Counted from the first letter of the stretch, positions 27,354 through 36,086 are shown. The stretch is 64,000 nucleotides of DNA from an uncultured Ignavibacteriota bacterium (GCA_903884005.1 CAISDA010000088.1:62001-126000); one strand, 5' to 3'. Notes: generated by a model from the sequence alone, not told the origin. Made by a program: numbers and translations.

Positions 27354-27581
27354 TTACTTTGTCGCAAGAATGATGCAGATGGCCAACGCAAAGAATGTCG
27401 CGCCTTCGATCAGTGCGGCGGCGATCAGCATCGAGGTGCGCACCTGTCCGGCAACTTCCGGCTGACGACCGCTGGCTTCCATCGCGGCGGCGGCGAGCTT
27501 GCCGATTCCGAGACCTGCACCGATAACCGTTAACGCAGCGCCGAAACCGGCAGCTAAAAATCCAAAGGCTTTGGGATCCAT
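27354..27581 (-). CDS. atpE: ATP synthase F0 subunit c
   Basis: 75 residues from the ATG at 27581 (MDPKAFGFLAAG). Two membrane helices joined by the polar loop ASGRQPEVAGQ. Helix 1 carries the glycine motif GAGLGIG. Helix 2 carries the ion-binding carboxylate Glu59 in LIEGATFFAL. The lack of the usual Gln in helix 1 and of a hydroxyl residue right after Glu59 argues for protons, not sodium, as the coupling ion; this is inference. The c-ring turns against subunit a. Confidence 0.96.
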   Translation of the reverse strand: MDPKAFGFLAAGFGAALTVIGAGLGIGKLAAAAMEASGRQPEVAGQVRTSMLIAAALIEGATFFALAICIILATK

Positions 27582-27642
27582 TGTATATCTCCTACGATAG
27601 TGTTGATGTGAAGTTGGTTTGTTGATGTTTGGTAATTTTTTT

Positions 27643-28551
27643 TCAATGCGCGTGTTTTTCGTCCGCATGTTCGCTCACCATTCCAAGGCCCATGAAGAGG
27701 CTCGTGAGCATGGTAAAAATATACGCCTGAAGGAACGACACGAACAGTTCCAGAAAATTGATGGCCAGCACGAATCCAACGGAGACCGGCGCGACCCACA
27801 GCGTCTTGAAGACAAAGATCAATCCGATCAAGGCGACGATAACGATATGGCCGCCGGTCATGTTCGCGAACAAACGAATGCAGAGCGCGAACGGTTTCGT
27901 GAAGAGTCCGAGCACCTCGATCGGTATCATGATGATCCACAATCCCCAATGCACGCCGCCGGTGAGATGCGCGAAATAATGTCCGACGCCCTGTTCGCGG
28001 ATCGCCGAGACCTGTATCATGACGAACGCGATGATCGCCAGTGCGGCGGTGACGCTCACGTTCCCCGTTGCCGAGGCGCCATAGGGAATGAGGCCGAAGA
28101 GGTTCATCGCGAGGATGAAAAAGAACGTCGTGAGCAGGTACGAGAGGTACTTGAGCCCGCCCTTGCCCATGTTCGGCAGGACGATTTCGTCGCGTATGAA
28201 GACGATAAAAATTTCAATGAGGTTTCCGAAGCCGGTCGGCACTTTGCGCTTCGCATTCTGCCTGGCGGCGTACGTGAGCGCAACGACGAGCACGACGGCC
28301 GAGAGCAGCATGAACACGACATGTTTCGTGATCGAGACGTCGATCCCGAAGAGCTGGAGGTGCGGCAGTTCGATGGCGCCAAGAAACGGCAGATGCAATT
28401 CGGGGGAGTCCTGCGTATGATGAAGGAGCTCGGTGAAGAGATTCCCCTCGTGTTCCGCGCCCGCATGCACGGCGAGTGTATCCGCACCGTGCGCGAGCGA
28501 GTCTGCCGCGGCATGGAGTGTATCGGTGACAACGTGCGATTCAACGATCAT
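27643..28551 (-). CDS. atpB: ATP synthase F0 subunit a
   Basis: 302 residues. A long His-rich N-terminal segment (residues 1-55) precedes five or six membrane helices. The key Arg226 lies in FALCIRLFANMTGGH and faces the c-ring; the last helices carry NFLELFVSFLQAYIFTML. It forms the half-channels for ion entry and exit. The extended N-terminus before the first helix is usual for Chlorobi/Bacteroidetes a-subunits. It ends with a His-rich tail (EHADEKHAH). Confidence 0.97.
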   Translation of the reverse strand: MIVESHVVTDTLHAAADSLAHGADTLAVHAGAEHEGNLFTELLHHTQDSPELHLPFLGAIELPHLQLFGIDVSITKHVVFMLLSAVVLVVALTYAARQNAKRKVPTGFGNLIEIFIVFIRDEIVLPNMGKGGLKYLSYLLTTFFFILAMNLFGLIPYGASATGNVSVTAALAIIAFVMIQVSAIREQGVGHYFAHLTGGVHWGLWIIMIPIEVLGLFTKPFALCIRLFANMTGGHIVIVALIGLIFVFKTLWVAPVSVGFVLAINFLELFVSFLQAYIFTMLTSLFMGLGMVSEHADEKHAH

Positions 28552-28594
28552 ACAGATAGATCCTCTGGTAACATGTGCAAAGCTGCGCGGCCGG

Positions 28595-29020
28595 TTACGT
28601 GACCGGCTGCGATCTCAATTCCATTTTTTTCTGAAGAAAGAAAATTTCAAGCGTCAGGTTCACGGCATAAAAAAACATCAGCGACGAGATGAGCGCCGCC
28701 ACGTGCCAATGGAGGAGCGTGATCATCGCAACGAGCACGGCGGCCGAGACCAGCATCCTGATCCCCATCCCGCCGAGCACTGCCTTCATGAACACGGTGA
28801 ACGATTTATCGAACGCATATTCGATCGCGACGAATCCCGCCACGGCGTTCGCGTAACTGATCGCCGCGCCGCCCATGCAGCCGACGAGGATCTCGTGCGT
28901 GCCGTAGCGGACCAGCGGATATGCCGCACAGGCAACGATAATGCTGAACGAGCCGGCCAGGTTTCTGAGAAACGAATAGTCTATACTATGATTTTTTTTT
29001 ATTGCGTGCGCGTTCATCAT
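28595..29020 (-). CDS. AtpI-like small membrane protein
   Basis: About 141 residues with four hydrophobic helices. GGAAISYANAVAGFVAIEYAF resembles the second-helix region of ATP synthase I-chain proteins, where a Gly-rich start leads to an Asn. It sits between atpZ and atpB, the normal place for atpI. I proteins assist c-ring assembly or magnesium supply. The frame overlaps the end of atpZ by about 35 bases, and starts at 29038, 29020 or 29017 are possible; the ribosome-binding site is weak. Sequence similarity is low, so the name is provisional. Confidence 0.65.
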   Translation of the reverse strand: MMNAHAIKKNHSIDYSFLRNLAGSFSIIVACAAYPLVRYGTHEILVGCMGGAAISYANAVAGFVAIEYAFDKSFTVFMKAVLGGMGIRMLVSAAVLVAMITLLHWHVAALISSLMFFYAVNLTLEIFFLQKKMELRSQPVT

Positions 29021-29255
29021 CCTGCTTTGCCAAGTCATTGACCGTACGGATAAATTTGATCAGTCCGCCGGCACTACCCGCAACGATTGCCGTGATCATG
29101 AGCCACGGCGCGGTGGAAAATTTTTCATCGCACAAGCGGCCTATAAAGAACGCCGCCACAACGGTCATCGCCAGCTGGATGCCGAGTGTGAGATAGGGCC
29201 CGGCAGACAGCATCGCCGAACGGTTTACTTCTTCCTTGTCCTCTTCTGGCGTCAC
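28986..29255 (-). CDS. atpZ: AtpZ/AtpI-family F0F1 assembly protein
   Basis: 89 residues starting with GTG at 29255, overlapping the bactofilin stop as GTGA. Two membrane helices: LTLGIQLAMTVVAAFFIGRL and PWLMITAIVAGSAGGLIKFI, ending in a basic KKKS tail. This is the small two-helix protein that opens many atp operons, in some species with AtpI forming a magnesium/calcium channel. Direct coupling to a cytoskeletal gene upstream is unusual. Confidence 0.85.
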   Translation of the reverse strand: MTPEEDKEEVNRSAMLSAGPYLTLGIQLAMTVVAAFFIGRLCDEKFSTAPWLMITAIVAGSAGGLIKFIRTVNDLAKQDDERARNKKKS

Positions 29256-29893
29256 CGTATTTGCTGTTTTTGCTGATTATGCTGCTGGTATGTGGGCTGC
29301 TGGTCCCGCCGCTGTTGCAGCTGCTGCTGCGTTTGTTGCTGCTGCGTTTGTTGCTGTTGCGTTTGTTGCTGCTGCGTTTGTTGCTGTTGCGTTTGTTGCT
29401 GCTGCGTTTGTTGCTGTTGCGTTTGTTGCTGCTGCTGCGATTGCTGCTGCTGCGATTGCTGTTGCTGCGATTGCTGCTGCTGCGATTGCTGTTGCTGCGA
29501 TTGCTGCTGCTGCGATTGCTGCTGCCACGGATGTTCACCGGGGTTCTTCACGACGGTTTTATCCGCCATCGCCACACGTCCGTCGAAGATGGCGCCTTCG
29601 TCGATCACAAGCCGCTGTGCGCGGATATCGCCCTGCACCACCGACCGTGATTCGAGCACGAGTTTTTCGACGGATGACACATTGCCCTTCACGCGGCCGC
29701 CGATGGTCACATTTTTTCCGGCCACGGCGCCTTCGATTTCGCCGGTTGCTCCGACGGCCAAATTTTCAGTCGAGTGGACTTCTCCCCTGACCTTTCCGTC
29801 CACACGGATGTTGCCCTTCGTGCGGATGCTGCCTTCCACAACCGTTCCCGAACCGATAAGGTTCAATTCCTTGGTCATCGATTTATCAGACAT
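29252..29893 (-). CDS. Bactofilin with polyglutamine C-terminal tail
   Basis: 213 residues, started at the ATG at 29893 with GAGAGG in front. Residues 12-112 are the bactofilin (DUF583) beta-helix: short repeats with alternating Val/Ile and Gly (GTVVEGSIRTKGNIRVDGKV and AGKNVTIGGRVKGNVSS). Bactofilins polymerise without nucleotide and scaffold cell-wall enzymes or set cell shape. From residue 124 the chain is almost pure Gln: six QQQQS-type units, then seven QQQQT units, then a Gln-rich tail ending QQKQQIR. The M23 peptidase 34 bases upstream is a typical bactofilin partner. The tail is encoded by a tandem repeat and may vary in length. Confidence 0.93.
   Translation of the reverse strand: MSDKSMTKELNLIGSGTVVEGSIRTKGNIRVDGKVRGEVHSTENLAVGATGEIEGAVAGKNVTIGGRVKGNVSSVEKLVLESRSVVQGDIRAQRLVIDEGAIFDGRVAMADKTVVKNPGEHPWQQQSQQQQSQQQQSQQQQSQQQQSQQQQSQQQQQTQQQQTQQQQTQQQQTQQQQTQQQQTQQQQTQQQLQQRRDQQPTYQQHNQQKQQIR
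29330..29524 (-). repeat. 15/30-bp in-frame tandem repeat coding for polyglutamine
   Basis: Thirteen units of about 15 bases, each coding QQQQS or QQQQT, inside the bactofilin gene. On the plus strand the T-type units alternate TTGCTGCTGCGTTTG and TTGCTGTTGCGTTTG, so a 30-base higher-order period is visible; the S-type units similarly alternate CTGCTG and CTGTTG. All units are multiples of three, so gain or loss of units would keep the frame. Confidence 0.95.
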
Positions 29894-29927
29894 GATACCT
29901 CTCTCACTTTCACTGCCCACATGTCAA

Positions 29928-30839
29928 TCATTTTTCGCTTGCGATCAAATATTCGGCCGGATTTTGCGGCTGCCCGTCTTTCCACAGTTCAAAATGAAGA
30001 TGGGGACCGTAGCTTGTGGCCCCCGAATCGCCCAGGAGCGCAATCGGCGTTCCTCGTTTCACAAAATCGCCCTGCTGTTTCAACAGCGACTGATTATGCT
30101 GATAGACAGTCACGTAGCCGCCGCCGTGAGAGAGAATAATAATATTGCCGCCTTCGTGCGTCCAGTTCGAAAAAATGACGTATCCGTCTGCGGCCGCGGT
30201 GATGATCGTGCCGCGCTTGCCCGCATAGTCGATGCCGAAATGTAACTTCTCACTTTGAAACGTTCGCGTGATGTATCCGTCCACCGGCGCCGAAATCGGG
30301 AACGCGGCGCGATACGCAGGACCGCGCTGAGCGATCGGCGATTCAGGCGCGGCGTCTGCCTGCACGGTGCGTTGGCCGTGCGCCGCTTTCTTCTTCACAA
30401 CGGGCTGCGGGGTGTCGCTCGTTTCGTCTTTCGCATCCACGGGCTGATCGGGAGCTTGTGCAAGGTGCTCGGCGATGCCCGTCATCAAACTGTCCATATC
30501 GGTATTATCGCCCAGCGCAAACCGGAGTTTCCTGTTGTAATCGCGCATGACGAGCATTTCCTGAGACAGGTTGATCACCCTGCGCTGCAGCGAAACAAGC
30601 TCCGCTCCATAGCGCTGCGACAGTTCCGCATCCGAAACGGGAATCAGCCGTCCGAGAGGCGTGAAGACGATAGCGGCGATGCTCGCGCTTGCGATCAACA
30701 GCACGATACCCACGATGCCCGCAACAAATTCCCATCGGTGCGCTGAAAATGAAAAACCTTTTTCGCCGTTCTCTTCGGGAACAATGACGACTTGGAGTTT
30801 ACTCTTTTTCGAAGAATGATGATCTCGATGTCCCGCCAT
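29928..30839 (-). CDS. Membrane-anchored M23 (LytM) peptidase
   Basis: 303 residues, started at the ATG at 30839 (MAGHRDHHSSKKSK). Cytoplasmic basic N-terminus, one membrane helix (38-60), a periplasmic coiled coil (70-105), a Pro/Ala linker, then a LytM domain (180-300) with zinc ligands His200 and Asp204 in HFGIDYAG, and His280-Leu-His282 in GPHLHFEL, all present, so it should be an active endopeptidase on peptidoglycan cross-links. Paired bactofilin-M23 genes shape cells in other bacteria (for example CcmA-Csd1 in Helicobacter). It overlaps no gene and reads into the bactofilin gene 34 bases on. Confidence 0.93.
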   Translation of the reverse strand: MAGHRDHHSSKKSKLQVVIVPEENGEKGFSFSAHRWEFVAGIVGIVLLIASASIAAIVFTPLGRLIPVSDAELSQRYGAELVSLQRRVINLSQEMLVMRDYNRKLRFALGDNTDMDSLMTGIAEHLAQAPDQPVDAKDETSDTPQPVVKKKAAHGQRTVQADAAPESPIAQRGPAYRAAFPISAPVDGYITRTFQSEKLHFGIDYAGKRGTIITAAADGYVIFSNWTHEGGNIIILSHGGGYVTVYQHNQSLLKQQGDFVKRGTPIALLGDSGATSYGPHLHFELWKDGQPQNPAEYLIASEK

Positions 30840-30978
30840 TGCCAACAGTTTCTTCCAGGTGTACAATGGAAAATAAAGAATAAATATAGAAAGAACCTGA
30901 ATTAAAATCAATCCTGATGTGCGGATGATTGGCTGTGGCTGTCTACACCCCGAAGGGGCGCCGGCGACACCCGCATCG

Positions 30979-32082
30979 TTACCAATGGAACGCGATCTTT
31001 TCCTCGATAAAGGCGAGCATATCATTTTTATACCGCTCGCGAGAGAACAACAGGGCGTGGGCGCGTATCGCCTCGGGACTGAAGATGATCGATTCCGTGC
31101 GGGAAACAGCATCTATCAGGGCATGGGCCGACTGGGATCCAAAGAAAGTTCCGGTGACGCCCTCGACAACAGTTTCGAGCGCCCCGCCCTTGCCGAATGC
31201 GACGACCGGCTTGCCGCAGGCCATCGCCTCAAGGGGGACGATCCCGAAATCTTCTTCACCAGGAAAAATGAGTGAACGGCACCCGGCATACAACCCTGCC
31301 AGATCGGCGTCGTTGCGCCATCCCAAAAATTCTACCGACGGTCCGGCCATCGCGTGCAGTTTTTTTTCCTCAGGGCCCTTGCCGACGATCACCAGTCGTC
31401 GGCCGGTCCGGTTGAACGCCTCGATCGCCACATCGACCTTCTTATAGGGAACGAGCGCGCTGACGATCAGAGAATACCCTTCGTCCCGATCCGAGAGGAT
31501 AAAATGTCCGGTGTCGACCGGAGGGAAGATCACCGCAGCGTCCTTCCCGTAATGTGTCCGAATGCGTGTGCGGACATTTTCGGAATTGGCAATGTAGTGA
31601 TGGACGCGCCCGGCGGTGCGAACATCCCATGCGCGCAGCAGCGGCGCAGCGAGCGCCATTGCCGCGCGCGTCACGACGTCCGCTTTTCCTTTTCCGAAAT
31701 ATTCATCGTACATCTCCCACACATACCGCATCGGCGTGTGGCAGTAGCAGATGTGCAGCGCGTCCGGGCGCACGACGGCTCCTTTGGCAACGCAATGGCT
31801 CGTGGAGAGCACCACATCGAATGCGGAAAAGTCGAGCGATTCGATCGCCGACGGGAACAACGGAAGATACGACCGGTATTTCGATGCGACGCGAGGCAGG
31901 CGCTGTATGAAGGAGGTCCGGATGTCCCGCGATTCGATCAGCGGCGACATCGATCCCTTTACATGCAGAAGCGAATACAGCGGAGCGTCGGGAAATAGTT
32001 CGCACAGGACCTCGAGACATTTTTCGCCGCCCCGCATCCCGGTCAGCCAGTCGTGCACCAGTGCAATGCGTAAGTGTTTCAT
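30979..32082 (-). CDS. GT4-family glycosyltransferase
   Basis: 367 residues, started at the ATG at 32082 (MKHLRIALVHDWLTGMRGGE). GT-B fold: N-terminal Gly-rich motif MRGGEKCLEVL for the acceptor side, and a C-terminal nucleotide-sugar domain with SALVPYKKVDVAIEAF, GKGPEEKKL and the E-x7-E motif PGEEDFGIVPLEAMACGKPV. It transfers a sugar from an activated donor onto a lipid-linked or surface glycan; donor and acceptor cannot be told. It is divergent from the aminotransferase at 32194 and is followed by the M23 peptidase after 139 bases. Confidence 0.9.
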   Translation of the reverse strand: MKHLRIALVHDWLTGMRGGEKCLEVLCELFPDAPLYSLLHVKGSMSPLIESRDIRTSFIQRLPRVASKYRSYLPLFPSAIESLDFSAFDVVLSTSHCVAKGAVVRPDALHICYCHTPMRYVWEMYDEYFGKGKADVVTRAAMALAAPLLRAWDVRTAGRVHHYIANSENVRTRIRTHYGKDAAVIFPPVDTGHFILSDRDEGYSLIVSALVPYKKVDVAIEAFNRTGRRLVIVGKGPEEKKLHAMAGPSVEFLGWRNDADLAGLYAGCRSLIFPGEEDFGIVPLEAMACGKPVVAFGKGGALETVVEGVTGTFFGSQSAHALIDAVSRTESIIFSPEAIRAHALLFSRERYKNDMLAFIEEKIAFHW

Positions 32083-32193
32083 CGTGGCATCAATATAGCA
32101 AAGAATGGCCGCTCGGTCAAACTCTTGCATCCCTTGTACACTCTTTTTATATTGCATCCAGACAACTATTTGTGCAGACACTTGAAGCAGACA

Positions 32194-33348
32194 ATGCAGC
32201 CATACACACTTCCCCTCTACCGATCGTGGTTTCCGTTTCTTGAGACGAACAAAATCTGGCTCAATCATGCGTCGATCAGTCCCCTGTCCACACGCGTCGA
32301 AGCGTCTGTCGAAGCGTACATGGAGAGCCGCATGACCGGAGAGATCGATGTCTACATGGAGGCACAGAACACCGTGCGCCAGACAAAAATCAATCTCGGG
32401 GCGCTCGTGAATGCCTCGCCGGACCGGATCGGATTTGTGGGCAACACGTCCGAAGGGCTCAACATTCTCGCCAATGGCCTTGAGTGGAAGACAGGAGACC
32501 GCATACTCCTGAACGACATGGAATTTCCGACGAACGTCGTTCCATTTCTCAACTGCCGGCGGCACGGCGTCGAGATCGATTTCGTGAAAAATGTGCGCGG
32601 AGAAATTTTACTGGAGGACGTTGAACGCGCGATCACACCGAAGACGAAGCTGCTTGCCATCAGTTTCGTGCAGTTTTTATCCGGGTTCCGCGCCGACCTC
32701 AATGCCATCGGAGCACTGTGCGCAAAGCACGGCATCATTTTTTGCGTGGACAGCATGCAGGGCCTCGGCGTGTCGCCACTGGATACCGCGGCGGCACAGA
32801 TCGACTTCCTTTCGAATGGCGGAAACAAATGGCTCATGGGAATGATGGGGACGGGGTTCATCTTCATCACTCCCGAACTGCAGTCGCGCATCGAGCAGTG
32901 CCATATCGGGTGGACGAGCAACCGGAATTTTTTCGGCGATTTTTTCAACTACCGCATCGACCCGGACGAGACTGCGCGGCGGTATGAGAACGGCACACAA
33001 AATTATTGCGGCATTGCTGCATTGCAAGCATCGACATCGACGCTGTTGGAGGTAGGCATCGACAATATTGCACGCCATGTCGGCGGCCTTACCGATGCCG
33101 TCATCGATATCTGCGACGAACTCGGATTCACCACGGTGACCCCGCGCGAGCGCGCAAAGCGAGCGGGCATTGTCTCGTTCACCTGCCCGGATGCCGGGCG
33201 GCGTTTTGAACAGCTGACGAACAGCAGCGTTATGACGGCCATGCGCGAAGGAATGGTGCGCATCGCCCCGCATTTTTACAATACGATAGAGGAAATCGGC
33301 GTCCTGAAAAGCGTGCTGGCAACGGGCGTCCGGGCCGGATCCTTATGA
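32194..33348 (+). CDS. Class V aminotransferase (cysteine desulfurase/selenocysteine lyase-like)
   Basis: 384 residues, started at the ATG at 32194 (MQPYTLPLYRSWFP). PLP fold type I: NHASISPLSTRV at the start, NTSEGLNILANGL for phosphate binding, CVDSMQG with Asp186, and the Schiff-base Lys212 in SNGGNKWLMG. It lacks an obvious desulfurase-type active-site Cys loop, so it may be a kynureninase-like, isopenicillin-epimerase-like or other aminotransferase. It overlaps the following hydrolase by four bases (ATGA). The weak ribosome-binding site is AGCAG. Confidence 0.85.
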   Translation: MQPYTLPLYRSWFPFLETNKIWLNHASISPLSTRVEASVEAYMESRMTGEIDVYMEAQNTVRQTKINLGALVNASPDRIGFVGNTSEGLNILANGLEWKTGDRILLNDMEFPTNVVPFLNCRRHGVEIDFVKNVRGEILLEDVERAITPKTKLLAISFVQFLSGFRADLNAIGALCAKHGIIFCVDSMQGLGVSPLDTAAAQIDFLSNGGNKWLMGMMGTGFIFITPELQSRIEQCHIGWTSNRNFFGDFFNYRIDPDETARRYENGTQNYCGIAALQASTSTLLEVGIDNIARHVGGLTDAVIDICDELGFTTVTPRERAKRAGIVSFTCPDAGRRFEQLTNSSVMTAMREGMVRIAPHFYNTIEEIGVLKSVLATGVRAGSL

Positions 33349-34280
33349 TCTCCCTGCTCGCCATATTCCTGACATTGGCCGCGTTTTTTTGCGCTGCGAC
33401 TGCCATCGTGTTCGTGATCGGGCCTGTGATGATTTTGAATCCCAGGCGGCGGGGGGCGCATTTTTATGCGCACCGGGGCCTGCCCGTGAAACCCGCCGAT
33501 GTGCAGCTTGAGAGCGAAGAATTTATGATCACTGCGGCCGAAGGATTTCGGCTGTACGGATGGTTCATCGCCGCCGATGGCGCGCCGAAGGGAACGATCA
33601 TTTATCTTCATGGCGTCGGCGACAATAAAATGAGCGGCCTGCTGCTCGCCAAAGTGTTTCACGATCACGCCTTCAATGTGATGATGTACGATTCTCGCGC
33701 ACACGGCGAAAGCGAGGGAAAATACTGCACGTTCGGGTACTATGAAAAATACGACGTGGTGAAAGCGGTGGAGTGGGCGCTGGAGCATGAACGAGCACGC
33801 GGGAACGCAGCGGACAAGATAGGCGTGTTCGGCACATCCATGGGAGCGGCGATCGCCCTTCAGGCGGCGGGCGTCGAACCGCGGATAGAAGCGGTTGTGG
33901 CTGAAGGCTGCTTCACGAATCTCCGCACCATCACCGTCGATTATCAGAAACGCCTCCTGCGCCTGCCCTGGCATTTTTTACGGAACATCGCGATCAAACG
34001 CGCCGAAGGCAAGGCGCACTTCCGGCACCACGATGTCTCTCCCCTCAAGGCGGTGTCCGGCGTCCGCTCGCCGATCCTCTTCATACACGGCACCGCTGAT
34101 ACGCACATCAAATATCAGTACAGCCAAAAACTGTACGCAGCGGCAAATCAGCCGAAAGAATTATTCCTCGTCGACTTCGCCAACCATACGGACGTCCACT
34201 CGGTCGGCAAAAGCGATTACGAAAAAAAAATCATCAGTTTCTTCGAACGCACGCTCGCGCCCGAATCACCGCTTCAGTAA
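33345..34280 (+). CDS. Membrane-anchored alpha/beta hydrolase
   Basis: 311 residues. An N-terminal membrane helix (3-28) is followed by an alpha/beta-hydrolase domain. Oxyanion region YLHGVGDNK (87-95); nucleophile elbow GTSMG with Ser165; acid Asp252 in GTADTHI; and His281 or His285 in NHTDVH. This resembles the ABHD12/13-type serine hydrolases that act on lipids or peptides at the membrane. Its start overlaps the aminotransferase stop, so the two genes are one operon. Substrate unknown. Confidence 0.87.
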   Translation: MISLLAIFLTLAAFFCAATAIVFVIGPVMILNPRRRGAHFYAHRGLPVKPADVQLESEEFMITAAEGFRLYGWFIAADGAPKGTIIYLHGVGDNKMSGLLLAKVFHDHAFNVMMYDSRAHGESEGKYCTFGYYEKYDVVKAVEWALEHERARGNAADKIGVFGTSMGAAIALQAAGVEPRIEAVVAEGCFTNLRTITVDYQKRLLRLPWHFLRNIAIKRAEGKAHFRHHDVSPLKAVSGVRSPILFIHGTADTHIKYQYSQKLYAAANQPKELFLVDFANHTDVHSVGKSDYEKKIISFFERTLAPESPLQ

Positions 34281-34289
34281 TACGTTCTA

Positions 34290-34384
34290 TGGTAGCGTTC
34301 ATGAATGTGATGTTCACCACCACACATGAAAATACCCGTTTCACAGAGGCAGCATTGTAGGGCCAAATAACATTTCGCCCTGCA
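34290..34384. repeat. Family 1 repeat, inverted copy after the hydrolase gene
   Basis: Starts about 10 bases after the hydrolase stop codon with ATGGTAGCGTTCATGAATG, the inverse of the module border at 18428-18445. It continues through CATGAAAATACCCGTTTCA and GGCAGCATTGTAGG and ends in hairpin GGGCCAAAT / ATTTCGCCC with loop AAC (34360-34380) and CTGCAC. It accounts for most of the 156-base gap between the two convergent genes. Confidence 0.82.
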
Positions 34385-34436
34385 CTATCGTACGGCAGTG
34401 ATGCGCTTCATACGCCGATCGCACTGTCGTCCATCA

Positions 34437-36023
34437 TCACTTCGTGATGAGCCGGAGCTGTGCGACGGCTTCGATGTGGTAGGTGTGAGGGAACATGTCG
34501 ACTGGCTGCACACGTTCGATCACGTATCCGTACGGCACGAGCATCTGCAGATCGCGCGCGAGTGTGGCCGGATTGCAGCTCACATAGACGATGCGCGGGA
34601 TCTTCATCGAGCCGAGTTCCGCGACGGCCTTCGGATGCATGCCGGAGCGCGGCGGATCGATGACGAGCACATCGGGATGCGCACAGCGCTCGCGCCAGGC
34701 AACGTCCTTCGTCAGCAGGTCCTTCAGGTCGCCCGTAATGAATTCGCAGTTGGCGATGCCGTTGAACTGCGCATTCATCTTCGCGTTGGCGATCGAACTT
34801 TCAATAAGTTCGATACCGACAACGTGCTTCACCGCGTCGGCGATGAAGAGCGAGATCGATCCCGTGCCGCAATACAGGTCGTAGACGACATCCTCCGGCG
34901 TGAAGGCGCCGAATTCTTTGACCACCGTATACAGCCGTTCGGCCTGCAGGCTGTTGGTTTGGAAAAAGGAGTTCGCCGAAATTTCGAACGTGTGTGAGCC
35001 CAATTGTTCGCGGATCATGCCGGTGCCGAAATATATTTTTTCGGTCTCGCCCGTGGCGACCTGCGATTTTTTCGCCGTCACATTGTTGAGCACGGTGGTG
35101 ATGCGGGGAAATGCGGCGACAAGCAGCGCGGTCAGCCGCGTCATCACCGCCGGGTCGTCCTCGTACGTGACGACATTCACCATGACGTCGCCGGTGCGCT
35201 TACCTTCGCGTATCACCAGATTCCGGAAATATCCCGTCTGTGTCTCCGATGAATATGCCGGAATCTTTTCGCCGATGCCGAACGCGCGCACCGCGCGAAG
35301 AATATCGACGCTCAGCGTCGATTGGAGGTGGCATTCCTCGATGTCGATGATCTTATCATATCGCTGGGGCGCATGAAAGCCCAGGACGAAATCGTCGCTG
35401 CGGAGTTCTGTGGAATCGGCGGTCACATCGGTGCTGCCGGCCGCTGCGCGTGTCGTCTGCAGCGCTTCATTCACCATCGGGACGGCGGTGACGGCGGCAT
35501 CTCCTCCATCGCACCTGATCGCGATTTCCGCAACCCTGCTTTCCGCTTCCATGCGTTCCGCGGTCCGCTGGTCGTTCTCGGCATGCGTGAGCCATCTGTC
35601 CGTGCCAAACGAAAATTCGAGTTTATTGCGGTAAAAATATTCTTCGCCGGAGGGAAGCGTCGGGAGCACCTCCACGCCTTTGAATCCGCCGATGCGTTCG
35701 AGAGCGTCCACCACATGCTGGCGCTTGAACTCGAGCTGCGACGCGTACTGGACATGCTGCCATTTGCACCCGCCGCAGGTGCCGAAATGCCTGCACCGGG
35801 GGGTGGTGCGCTGCGCCGAGGGCGCGAGCACCTCGAGCACCCTGGCTTCGATATGCTTCTTCTTCGTCTTCACAACGCGCGCACGCACGGTATCGCCCGC
35901 CACCGCGCCATCGACGAACACCACGATGCCCTGATACCGGGCAATGCTCGTGCCTTCGAATCCGGAGGATTCGATCTCAAGATCCAACACATCCCCGCGC
36001 ACCGGCAGCGCCACTGATTCCAT
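34437..36023 (-). CDS. rlmD: TrmA/RlmD-type RNA (uracil-C5)-methyltransferase
   Basis: 528 residues, started at the ATG at 36023 with AAGGA seven bases upstream. N-terminal TRAM domain (residues 1-65); [4Fe-4S] ligands Cys77, Cys83 and Cys86 in CRHFGTCGGCKW with a fourth Cys near DIEECH; a methyltransferase domain with YDLYCGTGSISLF and VIDPPRSGM; and the catalytic Cys in VYVSCNPATLARDL. It methylates a uracil in rRNA or tRNA; 23S U1939 is the usual target of this architecture, but RlmC or RlmCD specificity cannot be excluded. An insert of about 55 residues (roughly 160-215, Ala/Thr-rich) separates the Fe-S domain from FVLGFHAPQRYDK, longer than usual. Confidence 0.88.
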   Translation of the reverse strand: MESVALPVRGDVLDLEIESSGFEGTSIARYQGIVVFVDGAVAGDTVRARVVKTKKKHIEARVLEVLAPSAQRTTPRCRHFGTCGGCKWQHVQYASQLEFKRQHVVDALERIGGFKGVEVLPTLPSGEEYFYRNKLEFSFGTDRWLTHAENDQRTAERMEAESRVAEIAIRCDGGDAAVTAVPMVNEALQTTRAAAGSTDVTADSTELRSDDFVLGFHAPQRYDKIIDIEECHLQSTLSVDILRAVRAFGIGEKIPAYSSETQTGYFRNLVIREGKRTGDVMVNVVTYEDDPAVMTRLTALLVAAFPRITTVLNNVTAKKSQVATGETEKIYFGTGMIREQLGSHTFEISANSFFQTNSLQAERLYTVVKEFGAFTPEDVVYDLYCGTGSISLFIADAVKHVVGIELIESSIANAKMNAQFNGIANCEFITGDLKDLLTKDVAWRERCAHPDVLVIDPPRSGMHPKAVAELGSMKIPRIVYVSCNPATLARDLQMLVPYGYVIERVQPVDMFPHTYHIEAVAQLRLITK

Positions 36024-36086
36024 ACATCGTTCCTTCTGCAGACAATACACGAAAAATATTTCTACGGCTCAATTATAAGACACCCT

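Noticed and set aside
29310-29525. A possible CRISPR array, because of evenly spaced repeats
   Set aside because: Units are 15 bases with no unique spacers and stay in frame inside the bactofilin gene; it is a codon repeat.
29292-30245. A plus-strand frame of 317 residues with extreme Cys repeats
   Set aside because: It is the antisense image of the bactofilin CAG/CAA repeat and of the M23 gene; no ribosome-binding site, and composition is an artefact.
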